DNA of 64,000 nucleotides from Kitasatospora herbaricolor (lineage in GTDB: Bacteria; Actinomycetota; Actinomycetes; Streptomycetales; Streptomycetaceae): NCBI RefSeq assembly GCF_030813695.1, contig NZ_JAUSVA010000002.1, positions 1,798,001 through 1,862,000 of the forward strand. The letters are read 5' to 3'. Shown here piece after piece: positions 23,020 through 31,722 of this stretch. The notes beneath the pieces are model-generated. The model saw only the letters and a program-made list of their open reading frames with translations, did no database searches and was not told the DNA's origin. Numbering within the stretch: position 1 is the first letter of the stretch; each line of letters starts with the position of its first letter. A program made the translations under genes and the position numbers.

Positions 23020-25065
23020 ATGTCCGACACCACCGTGACCGAGGCCGTGCCCGCGCCGCCCTCTCCACCCTCGCTGAGCCGGCGCCAGACGAACGTCGTC
23101 TTCCTGACCATCGTGCTCGGCATGCTGATGGCCGCCCTCGACCAGACCATCGTCTCCACCGCGCTGCCCACCATCGTGGCGGACCTCGGCGGCGGCGGTC
23201 ACATGGCCTGGGTGGTGACGGCCTACCTGCTGGCCGAGACCGTCGCCACGGTGCTGGTCGGCAAGTTCGGCGACCTGTTCGGCCGCAAGATCGTCTTCCA
23301 GGTGAGCGCGGTGATCTTCATCGCGGGCTCGGTGGTCTCCGGCGCGGCCAACGGCATGGCGGTGCTGATCATCGGCCGGGCGGTGCAGGGCGTGGGCGGC
23401 GGCGGGCTGATGGTCACCGCGATGGCGCTGATCGCGGACGTCATCCCGCTGCGCGAACGCGGGAAGTACCAGGGCGCGCTGGGTGCCGTCTTCGGCGTCA
23501 CCACGGTGGTCGGCCCGACCCTGGGCGGGCTGTTCACCGACCACGCCTCCTGGCGCTGGTGCTTCTACGTCAACATCCCGATCGCCGCGGTGATGATCGT
23601 GATGGCCGCCCGGACGATCCCCTCGGTCCGCGCCGCCGTCCGCCCGGTCATCGACTACCTCGGCATCGTGCTGATCGCGCTCGGCGCCAGCGGCCTGGTG
23701 CTCGGCCTGGAGTGGGGCGGCAACGAGTACGCCTGGAGCTCGCCCGTGATCATCGGGCTGTTCACCGGCTCGGTGCTGCTGCTGGTGGCCTTCGTCCTGG
23801 TGGAACTGCGGGCCCCGGAGCCGATGCTGCCGATGCACCTCTTCCGCAACTCGGTCTTCACGGTCTGCTCGGTGCTCAGCTTCATCGTCGGGTTCGCGAT
23901 GCTCGGCGCGATGACCTACCTGCCGACGTACCTGCAGTTCGTCGACGGCGTCTCGGCCACCGGCTCGGGGGTGCGCACCCTGCCGATGGTGGTGGGCCTG
24001 CTCGGCATGTCGGTGCTCTCGGGCGTGGTGGTGAGCCGCACCGGCCGCTACCGGATCTTCCCGATCCTCGGCACCGCCGTGATGGCGCTGGGCCTGTACC
24101 TGATGTCGACGATGGGTCCGGACACCGGCGTCTGGCTGGAGTCCCTGTACATGTTCGTCCTGGGGCTCGGCATCGGTCTGGCCATGCAGGTGCTGACCAT
24201 CGCCGTCCAGAACACCGTCCCGTACCACGAGCTGGGCACCGCGACCTCCGGCGTCACCTTCTTCCGGACGCTCGGCAGCTCCTTCGGCACGGCGGTGTTC
24301 GGCACCCTCTTCACCAACCAGCTGGGCCCCAACCTGGAGGAGGCCTTCGCGCAGTCCCCCGGCGTGCCGCCGGCCGCGGTGCAGAGCCCGCAGGCGCTGC
24401 GGGAGCTGCCCGCCGACGTGGCCCAGCCGTTCGTCCAGGCCTACGCCGACACCATCAACTACGTCTTCCAGTGGGTGGTGCCGGTCGCCCTGGTGGGCTT
24501 CGTGGTGGCCTGGTTCCTGAAGGAGGTGCCGCTGCGGGACAGCGCCCGGGCCGGCGCCTCCGACATGGGCGAGGCCTTCGGCGCACCGGACAGCGGGGAC
24601 GCCGACCGGCAGCTGGAGCGGGCGCTCGCCAACCTGCTGCGCAAGGCCAAGGGACGGCCGGAGATCGGGCGCCGGCTGCTGGCCGACTCGGGCAGCACGG
24701 TCGGCCCGGACCAGGCCTGGATGCTCGGTCAGATCTACTGGCGCACCAAGCTCCAGGGCGGAGCCACCCTGCTGGCCATCGCGACCGCGCACCACATGCC
24801 GGAGGAGGTCGTCCGGCCCGCGGCCGAGCGGACCCTGCGCGCGGGCCTCGCCGAGAGCGAGCACGGGGTGCTGGCGCTCACCCCCCGGGGCGAGCGCGAG
24901 GTCGAGCGCCTCGCCGAGGCCTGGCGACACTGGATCGACCGGCACCTGGACGACTGGGACGTCACCGACCCCGCCGACCGGGCCCGGCTCGACCGCGCGG
25001 TCGAGGCCATCGCGACCAGACTGTACGAGGACGACCAGGTGCACCGGGAGAGCGTGCCGGCCTGA
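23020..25065 (+). CDS. DHA2-type MFS exporter with a winged-helix-like C-terminal extension
   Basis: A 681-residue protein. Residues ~1-505 are a 14-TM EmrB/QacA-type drug:H+ antiporter: 'MAALDQTIVSTALPTIVADL' (motif D1), 'GKFGDLFGRKIVF' (motif A), 'GAVFGVTTVVGPTLGG' (motif C). Residues ~506-681 are hydrophilic and cytoplasmic. They contain helices and a MarR-wing-like stretch (LRAGLAESEHGVLALTPRGE, then REVERLAEAW) that looks like a winged helix at ~560-640. Ordinary DHA2 exporters end near 500 residues. ATG 23020 is preceded by AGGAGG. A strong hairpin closes the gene. The transported compound is unknown. Confidence 0.9.
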   Translation: MSDTTVTEAVPAPPSPPSLSRRQTNVVFLTIVLGMLMAALDQTIVSTALPTIVADLGGGGHMAWVVTAYLLAETVATVLVGKFGDLFGRKIVFQVSAVIFIAGSVVSGAANGMAVLIIGRAVQGVGGGGLMVTAMALIADVIPLRERGKYQGALGAVFGVTTVVGPTLGGLFTDHASWRWCFYVNIPIAAVMIVMAARTIPSVRAAVRPVIDYLGIVLIALGASGLVLGLEWGGNEYAWSSPVIIGLFTGSVLLLVAFVLVELRAPEPMLPMHLFRNSVFTVCSVLSFIVGFAMLGAMTYLPTYLQFVDGVSATGSGVRTLPMVVGLLGMSVLSGVVVSRTGRYRIFPILGTAVMALGLYLMSTMGPDTGVWLESLYMFVLGLGIGLAMQVLTIAVQNTVPYHELGTATSGVTFFRTLGSSFGTAVFGTLFTNQLGPNLEEAFAQSPGVPPAAVQSPQALRELPADVAQPFVQAYADTINYVFQWVVPVALVGFVVAWFLKEVPLRDSARAGASDMGEAFGAPDSGDADRQLERALANLLRKAKGRPEIGRRLLADSGSTVGPDQAWMLGQIYWRTKLQGGATLLAIATAHHMPEEVVRPAAERTLRAGLAESEHGVLALTPRGEREVERLAEAWRHWIDRHLDDWDVTDPADRARLDRAVEAIATRLYEDDQVHRESVPA

Positions 25066-25116
25066 CCGGAGGAAAGGTGCCGCCGGAAATCCCCCCCCCC
25101 CGAGGAAACGCGAACT

Positions 25117-25157
25117 GGCCGGGCCCGCAGCGATGAGCGTTCGCTGCCGGCCCGGCC
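25117..25157. terminator. 17-bp hairpin between convergent exporter and M23 genes
   Basis: Positions 25117-25133 pair with 25141-25157 with one C:C mismatch and a 7-nt loop. A run of eleven C residues at 25091-25101 precedes it. It is symmetrical enough to stop transcription from both sides. Confidence 0.75.
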
Positions 25158-25206
25158 GGTGTTCAACTACCGCGGCGCATCAGGCCGCGAGGGTTCGTAC
25201 CCGGTG

Positions 25207-26271
25207 TCAGATGCTGACGCCGTGCGCACGGAGGTAGGCGATCGGGTCGATGTCCGAGCCGTACTCCGAGCCGGTGCGGATCTCGAAGTGCAGGTGCGGG
25301 CCGGTCACGTTGCCGGTCGCGCCGGAGAGACCGATCTGCTGGCCGACGGTCACGGTCTGGCCGACCTTGACGCCGATCGAGGAGAGGTGGGCGTACTGGG
25401 CGTACTTGCCGTCCGCCAGCTTGATCTCGACCTCGTTGCCGTAGGCGCCGCCCGGGCCCGCCTTGACGACGGTGCCGGCCGCGACGGCCTTCAGCGGGGT
25501 GCCGGTGGCGGCGACGAAGTCGGCACCGGTGTGGTGGCCGCTGGACCACATGGAGCCGGCCACGCCGTAGGCGGTGCCGAGGCGGGCGCCGGCGATCGGC
25601 GCGGTGTAGCCGGAGGTGCTGGCGGCCGCGGCCGGGGCCGGGGTGACGGCCGGCTTCGGCGCGGTGGTGGCGGCGGGCTTGGGAGCCTCGACCGGCTTCG
25701 GGGCCTGAGTGGCCTTCGGGGCCTCGGCGACCTTGGGCGCCTGAGTGGCCTTCGGGGCCTGAGTGACCTTCGGGGCCGGGGTGGCCTTCTTGGCCGGCGC
25801 GGAGTCGGAGGAGGTCTTCGGGGCCGGGGCGGCGGCGGGCGCCTGGGCGGCGGCCTTGCCGACCACGAGCTGCTGACCCGGGTAGATCAGGTTCGGGTTG
25901 GCGCCGACGACCGAGCGGTTGGTCTCGTACAGCGCGTGCCACCCGCCGTCGACGTTCTTCGCCGCGGCGATCTTCGACAGGGTGTCACCGCCGACCACCT
26001 TGTAGGTCTCGTCGACGGCGGCGGCCGGCGCGGCGGCCGGGGCCGCGGCGGGGGCGGTCTCGACGGCGGCGGCCTTGACGGCCACGGCGTCGGCGCTGGT
26101 GGCACCGGTCCAGGTGGTGGACTGCGACTTGGCGGCCGGGACCTCGTGCGCCGAGGCGCTGACGGCGGTCACCAGGGGAAGGGCGAGAACCGCGCCGGTC
26201 ACACCGGTGGCGATGCCGATCCGGGCGAGACGGGGCAGACGGTTACGACGGTGCTTTGCCTGTGCGGGCAT
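25207..26271 (-). CDS. Secreted LysM-M23 peptidoglycan endopeptidase
   Basis: A 354-residue exported cell-wall hydrolase. A signal peptide covers residues ~1-42 (basic start, hydrophobic 'GIATGVTGAVLALPLVTAVSA'). A LysM domain lies at ~88-137 ('YKVVGGDTLSKIAAAKN ... NLIYPGQQLVV'). A low-complexity Ala/Pro/Lys linker with 'KATQAPK' repeats spans ~140-225. The M23 domain has zinc ligands in 'HHTGADF' and 'GPHLHFEI' plus 'YAHLSSIG'. It cleaves peptidoglycan cross-bridges or stems during growth or spore germination. A ydaO-type c-di-AMP riboswitch lies in its leader, as for other Streptomyces wall hydrolases. Confidence 0.94.
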   Translation of the reverse strand: MPAQAKHRRNRLPRLARIGIATGVTGAVLALPLVTAVSASAHEVPAAKSQSTTWTGATSADAVAVKAAAVETAPAAAPAAAPAAAVDETYKVVGGDTLSKIAAAKNVDGGWHALYETNRSVVGANPNLIYPGQQLVVGKAAAQAPAAAPAPKTSSDSAPAKKATPAPKVTQAPKATQAPKVAEAPKATQAPKPVEAPKPAATTAPKPAVTPAPAAAASTSGYTAPIAGARLGTAYGVAGSMWSSGHHTGADFVAATGTPLKAVAAGTVVKAGPGGAYGNEVEIKLADGKYAQYAHLSSIGVKVGQTVTVGQQIGLSGATGNVTGPHLHFEIRTGSEYGSDIDPIAYLRAHGVSI

Positions 26272-26755
26272 GGGGTATTTCCTCTCCGACGCCTGCGAGG
26301 TGAGCTGTCGGGTTCGGGCTGGAGTTGCCCGGCCGCAAGCGCGGCTTCACCCCAAGCCGTCCCGGCTGACGGGACGGCGACTTACCTGTGGGTCCCCCAC
26401 TCCTGCCGTACAGAGTTCGTTCGAAGCCCCCGGGCAGCGGCAGGACTAGGCGTTCCACCCGGCGGGCCCACCCGGACATTGGCCGGGCGGTCGCTGAAGC
26501 AAAGCCCATCGGCCCGGGTTAATCAATGTCGATCACATTCACCTCCGGAAATTCACAAAAATCCCAGGGAATTCAGTGACTCTCCGAATGATCGACTGTG
26601 CAGTACGTGCACAATCCAATCGCGCTGAGCGACCGTCCGACCCCCCTGCGCCGACATTCTCGGCCCTGCGTCCACCACCGCACACGCTCAGCCACCACCC
26701 GGACGCGCCGCCGGTGACCCTTGTCACGTAGGCCCCCCGGGCGCAGGATCGAGCC
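26272..26755. other. 484-bp spacer: riboswitch leader plus divergent promoters
   Basis: Besides the riboswitch, the part from about 26510 to 26620 is unusually AT-rich for this genome and should hold the M23 promoter (minus) and possibly the exporter promoter (plus). TGTGCA and TGCACA (26597-26613) form a 6-bp dyad with a 5-nt spacer. I see no coding sequence. Confidence 0.6.
26286..26447 (-). ncRNA. ydaO-type c-di-AMP riboswitch
   Basis: The minus-strand leader of the LysM-M23 gene contains the conserved ydaO blocks in order: ACAGGTAAGTCGCC, then GGGGTGAAGCCG, then GGGCAACTCCAGCCCGAACC, then GACAGCTCACCTCGCAGGCG close to the gene. CCTGCCG/CGGCAGG arms frame the 5' part. In Streptomyces this class represses wall-hydrolase genes when c-di-AMP is high. 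Ends are approximate. An expression platform is expected in the ~15-60 nt before the ATG, but no clean terminator is evident. Confidence 0.85.
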
Positions 26756-28288
26756 GTGGAAACCGACGCCGCCGGCGCACTCAGGATCGGCACCCCGCAG
26801 GGGCGCTGGGTGGTGCTGGCCACGGTGCTCGGCTCCAGCATGGCCATGCTGGACGGCACCGTCGTCAACGTCGCCCTGCCGCGGATCGGCGAGGACCTCG
26901 GCGCCTCCTTGGCCGCCCTGCAATGGACTCTGAACGCCTATCTGCTCACCCTGGCCGGGCTGATCCTGCTCGGCGGGGCGCTCGGCGACCGGTACGGCCG
27001 GCGCCGGGTCTTCCTGATCGGCGTCTGCTGGTTCGCCGTCGCCTCCGCCGTCTGCGCGGCCGCCCCGAACGTCGGGGTGCTGATCGCGGCCCGCGCCCTG
27101 CAGGGCATCGGCGGCGCGCTGCTCACCCCCGGATCCCTGGCGATGCTGCAGGCGACCTTCCGGCCCGACGACCGCTCGGCGGCGGTCGGCCTCTGGTCCG
27201 GCCTCGGCGGGGTCGCCGCGGCGGTCGGCCCCTTCCTGGGCGGCTGGCTGGTGGACGGCCCGGGCTGGCGCTGGATCTTCCTGCTGAACGTGCCGTTGGC
27301 CGCCGTGGTGCTCGCCGTCTCGCTGCGGCACGTACCGGAGAGCCGGGACGAGAGCGCCACCGGCAGCTTCGACATCGCGGGGGCGGTGCTGGCCGCGCTC
27401 GCCCTCGGCGGGGTGACCTACGCGCTGACGGCCGCCGGCGAAGGGCTCTCCCCCGCGGTCTGGCTCTCCGGCGCCGCCGGGCTGCTGCTCGGCGCGGTGT
27501 TCATCGCCGTCGAACGGCGCACCGCGTCCCCGATGCTGCCGCTGGAGCTGTTCTCCTCACGCCTGTTCACCGCGGTGAACCTGGTCACCCTCTGCGTGTA
27601 CGCGGCCTTCAGCGGCGTGTTCTTCCTGCTGGTGGTGCAGCTCCAGACGGTCTCCGGCTTCACCCCGCTGACCTCCGGGCTCGCCCTGCTGCCGATCACA
27701 GTGCTGATGCTGGCGCTGTCCGCCCGGGCCGGTCGGCTCGGCAAGCGGATCGGCCCCCGGCTGCCGCTGTTCCTCGGGCCGCTGATCTGCGCGACGGGCG
27801 TGCTGCTGATGCTGCGGATCGGCCCGGACGCCTCCTACTGGACGGAGGTGCTGCCGGCCACCACCGTGATGGGCTGCGGGATGGTCCTGCTGGTGGCGCC
27901 GCTCACCGCGACGGTGCTGGCCGCGGTGGAGGTGCGCCGGGCCGGGATCGCCAGCGGCGTCAACAACGCGGCGGCCCGGGCGGCCGGCCTGCTCGCGGTC
28001 GCGGCGCTGCCCGCGCTGTCCGGGCTGAGCGGCGACGCCTACCAGGTGCCGGACTCGGTGGACGCGGCCTTCCGGACCTCGATGCTGATCTGCGCCGGAC
28101 TGCTGGTCACCGGCGGCCTGCTCGCGCTGGCCACCGTCCGCGGCAACGTGCTGGCCCCCGAGGACCACCCGGTCGCCGAGCCGGACGCGGCCTGGTCCTG
28201 CGGCGCCTGCGGACCGCCGATCGATCCGGGGCACGAGCGCCCCGGAACGCCTCGGGGCCCTGCCGCGGGGAACGCGACAGGGCCCTGA
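26756..28288 (+). CDS. DHA2-type MFS multidrug exporter
   Basis: A 510-residue 14-TM transporter. Motifs: 'MLDGTVVNVALPRIGEDLG' (D1), 'GGALGDRYGRRRVF' (A), 'WSGLGGVAAAVGPFLGG' (C). The C-terminal tail carries CGACGPP and a Pro/Gly-rich end. GTG 26756 starts directly at the family N-terminus; GGA lies 9 nt upstream. It is divergent from the LysM-M23 gene, and the regulator, if any, is not adjacent. Substrate unknown. Confidence 0.9.
   Translation: METDAAGALRIGTPQGRWVVLATVLGSSMAMLDGTVVNVALPRIGEDLGASLAALQWTLNAYLLTLAGLILLGGALGDRYGRRRVFLIGVCWFAVASAVCAAAPNVGVLIAARALQGIGGALLTPGSLAMLQATFRPDDRSAAVGLWSGLGGVAAAVGPFLGGWLVDGPGWRWIFLLNVPLAAVVLAVSLRHVPESRDESATGSFDIAGAVLAALALGGVTYALTAAGEGLSPAVWLSGAAGLLLGAVFIAVERRTASPMLPLELFSSRLFTAVNLVTLCVYAAFSGVFFLLVVQLQTVSGFTPLTSGLALLPITVLMLALSARAGRLGKRIGPRLPLFLGPLICATGVLLMLRIGPDASYWTEVLPATTVMGCGMVLLVAPLTATVLAAVEVRRAGIASGVNNAAARAAGLLAVAALPALSGLSGDAYQVPDSVDAAFRTSMLICAGLLVTGGLLALATVRGNVLAPEDHPVAEPDAAWSCGACGPPIDPGHERPGTPRGPAAGNATGP
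28255..28285. terminator. Hairpin at the convergent exporter/purB ends
   Basis: GGGCCCTG (28255-28262) pairs with CAGGGCCC (28278-28285). It overlaps the end of the exporter gene and lies just past the purB stop at 28305. Confidence 0.55.
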
Positions 28289-28304
28289 GAAAACTGACGA
28301 CAGG

Positions 28305-29744
28305 TCAGAGAATGTCACCGGGCGCGTACTTGGCGGCCTCCGGGTGGGCGGCCGCGACCGCCTCGATCCGGCGGACGACCTCGGCGACCTGCGCCCCGGC
28401 CGCACCGGTGAAGGAGATCCGGTCGGCGAGCAGCGCGTCCAGCTCGGCGCGGCCGAGCGGCATCCGCTCGTCGGCGGCCAGCCGGTCCAGCAGCTCGTTC
28501 TCCCGGGCGCCGGCCCGCATCGCCAGCGCGGACGCGACGGCGTGCTCCTTGATGACCTCGTGCCCGGTCTCCCGGCCGACGCCCGCGCGCACCGCGCCCA
28601 TCAGCACCTTGGTGGTGGCGAGGAACGGCAGGTAGCGGTCCAGCTCGGCCTCGATCACGGCCGGGAAGGCGCCGAACTCGTCGAGGACGGTCAGGAAGGT
28701 CTCCAGCAGGCCGTCGAAGGCGAAGAAGGCGTCCGGCAGCGCGACCCGGCGCACCACCGAGCAGGAGACGTCGCCCTCGTTCCACTGGTCGCCGCCGAGC
28801 TCGGCGGTCATCGAGGCGTACCCGCGCAGGATGACGGCCAGGCCGTTGACGCGCTCGCAGGAGCGGGTGTTCATCTTGTGCGGCATCGCGGAGGAGCCGA
28901 CCTGGCCCTCCTTGAAGCCCTCGGTGACCAGCTCGTGGCCGGCCATCAGGCGGATGGTCTTGGCCAGGCTGGACGGCGCGGCGGACAGCTGCACCAGGGC
29001 GGAGAGCACCTCGAAGTCCAGCGAGCGCGGGTAGACCTGGCCGACGCTGGTCAGCACGTGGTCGAAGCCGAGGTGGCCCGCCACCCGCTGCTCCAGCTCG
29101 GCCAGCTTGGCGGTGCCCTCGCTGCCCCCGCCCAGCAGGTCCAGCATGTCCTGGGCGGTGCCGACCGGGCCCTTGATCCCGCGCAGCGGGTACCGGGCGA
29201 TCAGCTCCTCCAGGCGGTTGAACGCCACCAGGAGTTCGTCGGCCACGGTGGCGAACCGCTTGCCGAGGGTGGTCGCCTGCGCGGCCACGTTGTGCGAGCG
29301 GCCGGCCATGACCAGCTCGGAGTACTGCGCGGCGAGCCGGCCCAGGCGCACCAGCACCGCCACCGTACGGTCGCGGACGTGCTGCAGGGACTGGTGGATC
29401 TGGAGCTGCTCGACGTTCTCGGTGAGGTCCCGAGAGGTCATGCCCTTGTGGATCTGCTCGTGGCCGGCGAGGTCGCTGAACTCCTCGATGCGGGCCTTGA
29501 CGTCGTGGCGGGTGACACGCTCACGCGCGGCGATGGAGTCGAGGTCGACCTGGTCGAGGACGCGCTCGTAGTCGGCGACGGCGTTGGCGGGCACCTCGAC
29601 GCCGAGGTCCTGCTGGGCCTTCAGGACGGCGAGCCACAGGTGGCGCTCAAGGACCACCTTGTGCTCGGGGGACCACAGCTGGGCCAGGGTCGCCGAGGCG
29701 TACCGGGAGGCCAGGACATTGGGGATCTGGGGCTTCGCGCTCAC
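28305..29744 (-). CDS. purB: Adenylosuccinate lyase
   Basis: A 479-residue fumarase/aspartase-superfamily lyase catalysing two steps of purine synthesis (SAICAR to AICAR; adenylosuccinate to AMP). Signature 'GSSAMPHKMN' carries the mobile-loop catalytic Ser. 'GMTSRDLTENVEQLQ' and 'MAGRSHNVAAQATTLGKR' supply the other conserved regions, the latter with the catalytic His. GTG 29744 gives the usual actinobacterial start (SAKPQIPNVLASRY); a TTG three codons earlier is less likely. TAGGCT ends 8 nt upstream of this GTG with no Shine-Dalgarno, so the mRNA may be leaderless. Confidence 0.97.
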   Translation of the reverse strand: MSAKPQIPNVLASRYASATLAQLWSPEHKVVLERHLWLAVLKAQQDLGVEVPANAVADYERVLDQVDLDSIAARERVTRHDVKARIEEFSDLAGHEQIHKGMTSRDLTENVEQLQIHQSLQHVRDRTVAVLVRLGRLAAQYSELVMAGRSHNVAAQATTLGKRFATVADELLVAFNRLEELIARYPLRGIKGPVGTAQDMLDLLGGGSEGTAKLAELEQRVAGHLGFDHVLTSVGQVYPRSLDFEVLSALVQLSAAPSSLAKTIRLMAGHELVTEGFKEGQVGSSAMPHKMNTRSCERVNGLAVILRGYASMTAELGGDQWNEGDVSCSVVRRVALPDAFFAFDGLLETFLTVLDEFGAFPAVIEAELDRYLPFLATTKVLMGAVRAGVGRETGHEVIKEHAVASALAMRAGARENELLDRLAADERMPLGRAELDALLADRISFTGAAGAQVAEVVRRIEAVAAAHPEAAKYAPGDIL

Positions 29745-29758
29745 GCTTCGCAAGCCTA
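29745..29758 (-). promoter_or_regulatory. Putative leaderless promoter -10 of purB
   Basis: TAGGCT on the minus strand at 29758-29753 lies 8 nt from the GTG start, and no ribosome site is present. The -35 is not clear. Confidence 0.4.
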
Positions 29759-29970
29759 ACAGCCGAGGTCAGCCGGACCGTCGGCGGACCACCCCGAGCG
29801 CGCCGCCGGTGCGGCGCCCGGTCACCGCGCGAGCACCCGGCGCAGCAGCCGCACGGACCGGCCCCGGACAGCGGGGGCGGCGGGGGCGGCCAGCACCGCC
29901 GGCCCGGACGGCCGCGTCCCGGCGTCTTCCGCAGCAGCGCACGGCCGGCGGCAGCCGGGCGGAACCGTCC

Positions 29971-30423
29971 TCAGGCCGCCGGGCGGCCGGTGAGCACGGG
30001 CAGCACCTGGTGGCAGATCGAGTACAGCGCCACCCGCTGCTCCTCGCTCATGGCGTCGAAGGCCTGGTGGGTCCGGGCCATCTCGGCCCGGATCAGGGCC
30101 AGGATCTCCCGGCCCTGCTCGGTGATCACCACGATCTTGACCCGTCGGTCGCCCGCCGCCGCCTCCCGGTGGGCCAGCCCGAGGGCCTCCAGCCGGTCGA
30201 CGATGCCGGTCACGTTGGAGGCGTCGCAGCCGAGCCGCCCCGCCAGCGCCCGCATCGGCACCGGCTCGTGCACCGCACCCAGTGCCTTGGCTTGCGAGGA
30301 CGAGAGCCCGTGCCGGGCCGCCGCGCCCGCGAAGTCCTGGAAGTACGCGGCGCCGACGGCGGCCAGCGCCTCCATCAGCTCGGCGGTGGTCGGTGCGGCG
30401 GTCGCCGTCGGTGTCGAACCCAT
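29971..30423 (-). CDS. MarR-family transcriptional regulator
   Basis: A 150-residue MarR protein. The winged helix occupies ~40-110 ('LSSSQAKALGAV', 'MRALAGRLGCDASNVTGIVDRLEALGL', wing 'AAAGDRRVKIVVITEQG'). Dimerisation helices lie at both ends. It is isolated between purB and the DUF3037 gene, with no obvious divergent target, so the regulon is unknown. The ~225 bp downstream of its stop, up to purB, are low-complexity GC-rich sequence without a gene. Confidence 0.92.
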   Translation of the reverse strand: MGSTPTATAAPTTAELMEALAAVGAAYFQDFAGAAARHGLSSSQAKALGAVHEPVPMRALAGRLGCDASNVTGIVDRLEALGLAHREAAAGDRRVKIVVITEQGREILALIRAEMARTHQAFDAMSEEQRVALYSICHQVLPVLTGRPAA

Positions 30424-30506
30424 GCGGCCAGCGTACGCGTAGAAGGTTCACCTGCTCCAGCTTTGACCACCGCAAATGTCCAACCTCACCCCTGGTGGGG
30501 CCCGGG

Positions 30507-30902
30507 TCAGAGCACCAGCTGGTCGAAGAGCCGGCGCAGCTCCGCCTCCGGGTCGGCGGTCAGGCCGGTGTGCACCGGCCCGGGCTGGACGACGGCGCTG
30601 CGCGGGGCGGTCAGCCAGCGGAACCGCCGGCCGGGGTCGTCGGCCGCCGCCGGGCCGGCCTCGGGGCCGCCCGCGCAGACCACCTCGATGCCGTGCAGCG
30701 CCCGGCGCACCGCGGCCACGTCCGCCACCGGGTCGAGCGCCAGCAGCCGGGCCTGGTCCAGGTGGGTGCGGGCCCCGAGGTGGCCGCTCTGCCGGCAGTA
30801 GAGCAGCACGCCGATGTTGACGCACTCCCCGCGCTCGACCCGGGGAACCGCCCGCACCAGCGCGTACTCGTAGTCGTGCAGCGTTCCGTCGGTGGTGCTC
30901 AC
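30507..30902 (-). CDS. DUF3037 protein, partner of the HipA-like kinase
   Basis: A 131-residue protein of the DUF3037 family: 'YEYALVRAVPRVERGECVNIGVLLYC' (cited as two motifs, ALVRAVPRVERGE and NIGVLLYC), 'RLLALDP' and 'GRRFRWLTAPRSAVVQ'. The last is the conserved block 'FRWLTAPRS..VQ'. GTG start at 30902. It lies 52 bp after the HipA-like kinase gene on the same strand; the two families are regularly neighbours. Function unknown; it may be the antidote, adaptor or substrate of the kinase. Confidence 0.85.
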   Translation of the reverse strand: MSTTDGTLHDYEYALVRAVPRVERGECVNIGVLLYCRQSGHLGARTHLDQARLLALDPVADVAAVRRALHGIEVVCAGGPEAGPAAADDPGRRFRWLTAPRSAVVQPGPVHTGLTADPEAELRRLFDQLVL

Positions 30903-30954
30903 GGCGTTTCCTTCGATCGCTCGGATCCGGCGTCCTGACGCGTCCCGCCGGCGC

Positions 30955-31710
30955 TCACCCGGACACCTCCGGGAGCCAGTCGCGGGGGCCGGCCAGCCGG
31001 GCCCGGAGCTGGGCCAGGTAGGCCGCGCGCACCGCGTCCGGCGAGTCGAAGCCGGCCTCGTCCTCCAGCCAGACCTCGGGGATCTGCGCCACCGCGCCGG
31101 CCAGCGCCTCCTCGGCGAGCGGTGCCAGCAGCGCGTCGGCCGCCGCGACGTCCGGCCCGGCCCCCAGCAGGGCGTGGTCGCCGGCGTCGTACGGGCGCCG
31201 GACCCAGCCGGCCGCGCCCGCCCAGTGGTGGTGGAAGATCAGGCTGGCGCCGTGGTCGATCAGCCGCAGGCCGCCGGTGGCGACCAGCAGGTTGGGGTTG
31301 CGCCAGGACCGGTCGACGTTGCCGATCAGCGCGTCGAACCAGAGCACCCGCCCGGCCAGCTGCGGGTCGACCTCGAAGCAGAGCGGGTCGAAGTTGAACG
31401 CCCCGCTGACGAAGGCCATCCCGAGGTTGGTGCCGCCGCTGGCCCGCATCTGGTCCTGCACCTGCTGGTCGGGCTCGCTGCGGGCGAGCACCGGGTCGAG
31501 GTCGACGGTGACCAGCTCCGGCACCGGCAGGCCGAGCCGCCGGCCCAGTTCGCCGGCCAGCACCTCCGCGACCAGCGCCTTGCGGCCCTGCGCGGCCCCC
31601 ACCCACTTGAGCGCGTAGAGCCGGTGGTCGTCGGCCTCGACCAGGCCCGGCATCGAGCCGCCTTCACGTAGTGGCGTCACATAACGGACCGCCGTCACCT
31701 CGGAGAGCAC
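30955..31710 (-). CDS. HipA-like (HipA C-terminal domain) kinase
   Basis: A 251-residue protein resembling the kinase core of HipA. 'LYALKWVGAAQGRKALVAEVLAGELGRRLGL' (cited as ALKWVGAAQGRKAL) gives the ATP-binding Lys and following helix. 'DALIGNVDRSWRNPNLL' carries the catalytic Asp and metal-binding Asn, and 'LIDHGASLIF' the DFG-like Asp. The N-terminal HipA subdomain 1 is missing, so this is a minimal kinase. GTG 31710 has TAGGCT 6 nt upstream, suggesting a leaderless message. Canonical HipA kinases phosphorylate GltX; here the partner is DUF3037 rather than HipB. Confidence 0.85.
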   Translation of the reverse strand: MLSEVTAVRYVTPLREGGSMPGLVEADDHRLYALKWVGAAQGRKALVAEVLAGELGRRLGLPVPELVTVDLDPVLARSEPDQQVQDQMRASGGTNLGMAFVSGAFNFDPLCFEVDPQLAGRVLWFDALIGNVDRSWRNPNLLVATGGLRLIDHGASLIFHHHWAGAAGWVRRPYDAGDHALLGAGPDVAAADALLAPLAEEALAGAVAQIPEVWLEDEAGFDSPDAVRAAYLAQLRARLAGPRDWLPEVSG

Positions 31711-31722
31711 CCGGACAGCCTA
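31711..31722 (-). promoter_or_regulatory. Putative leaderless promoter -10 of the HipA-like gene
   Basis: TAGGCT (31722-31717 on the minus strand), the same hexamer as before purB, lies 6 nt from the GTG start. No Shine-Dalgarno is present. Confidence 0.4.

Noticed and set aside
25091..25101. Eleven-C homopolymer as a phase-variation tract
   Set aside because: It lies after the exporter stop in a terminator region and touches no reading frame or promoter; sequencing-length uncertainty is also possible.
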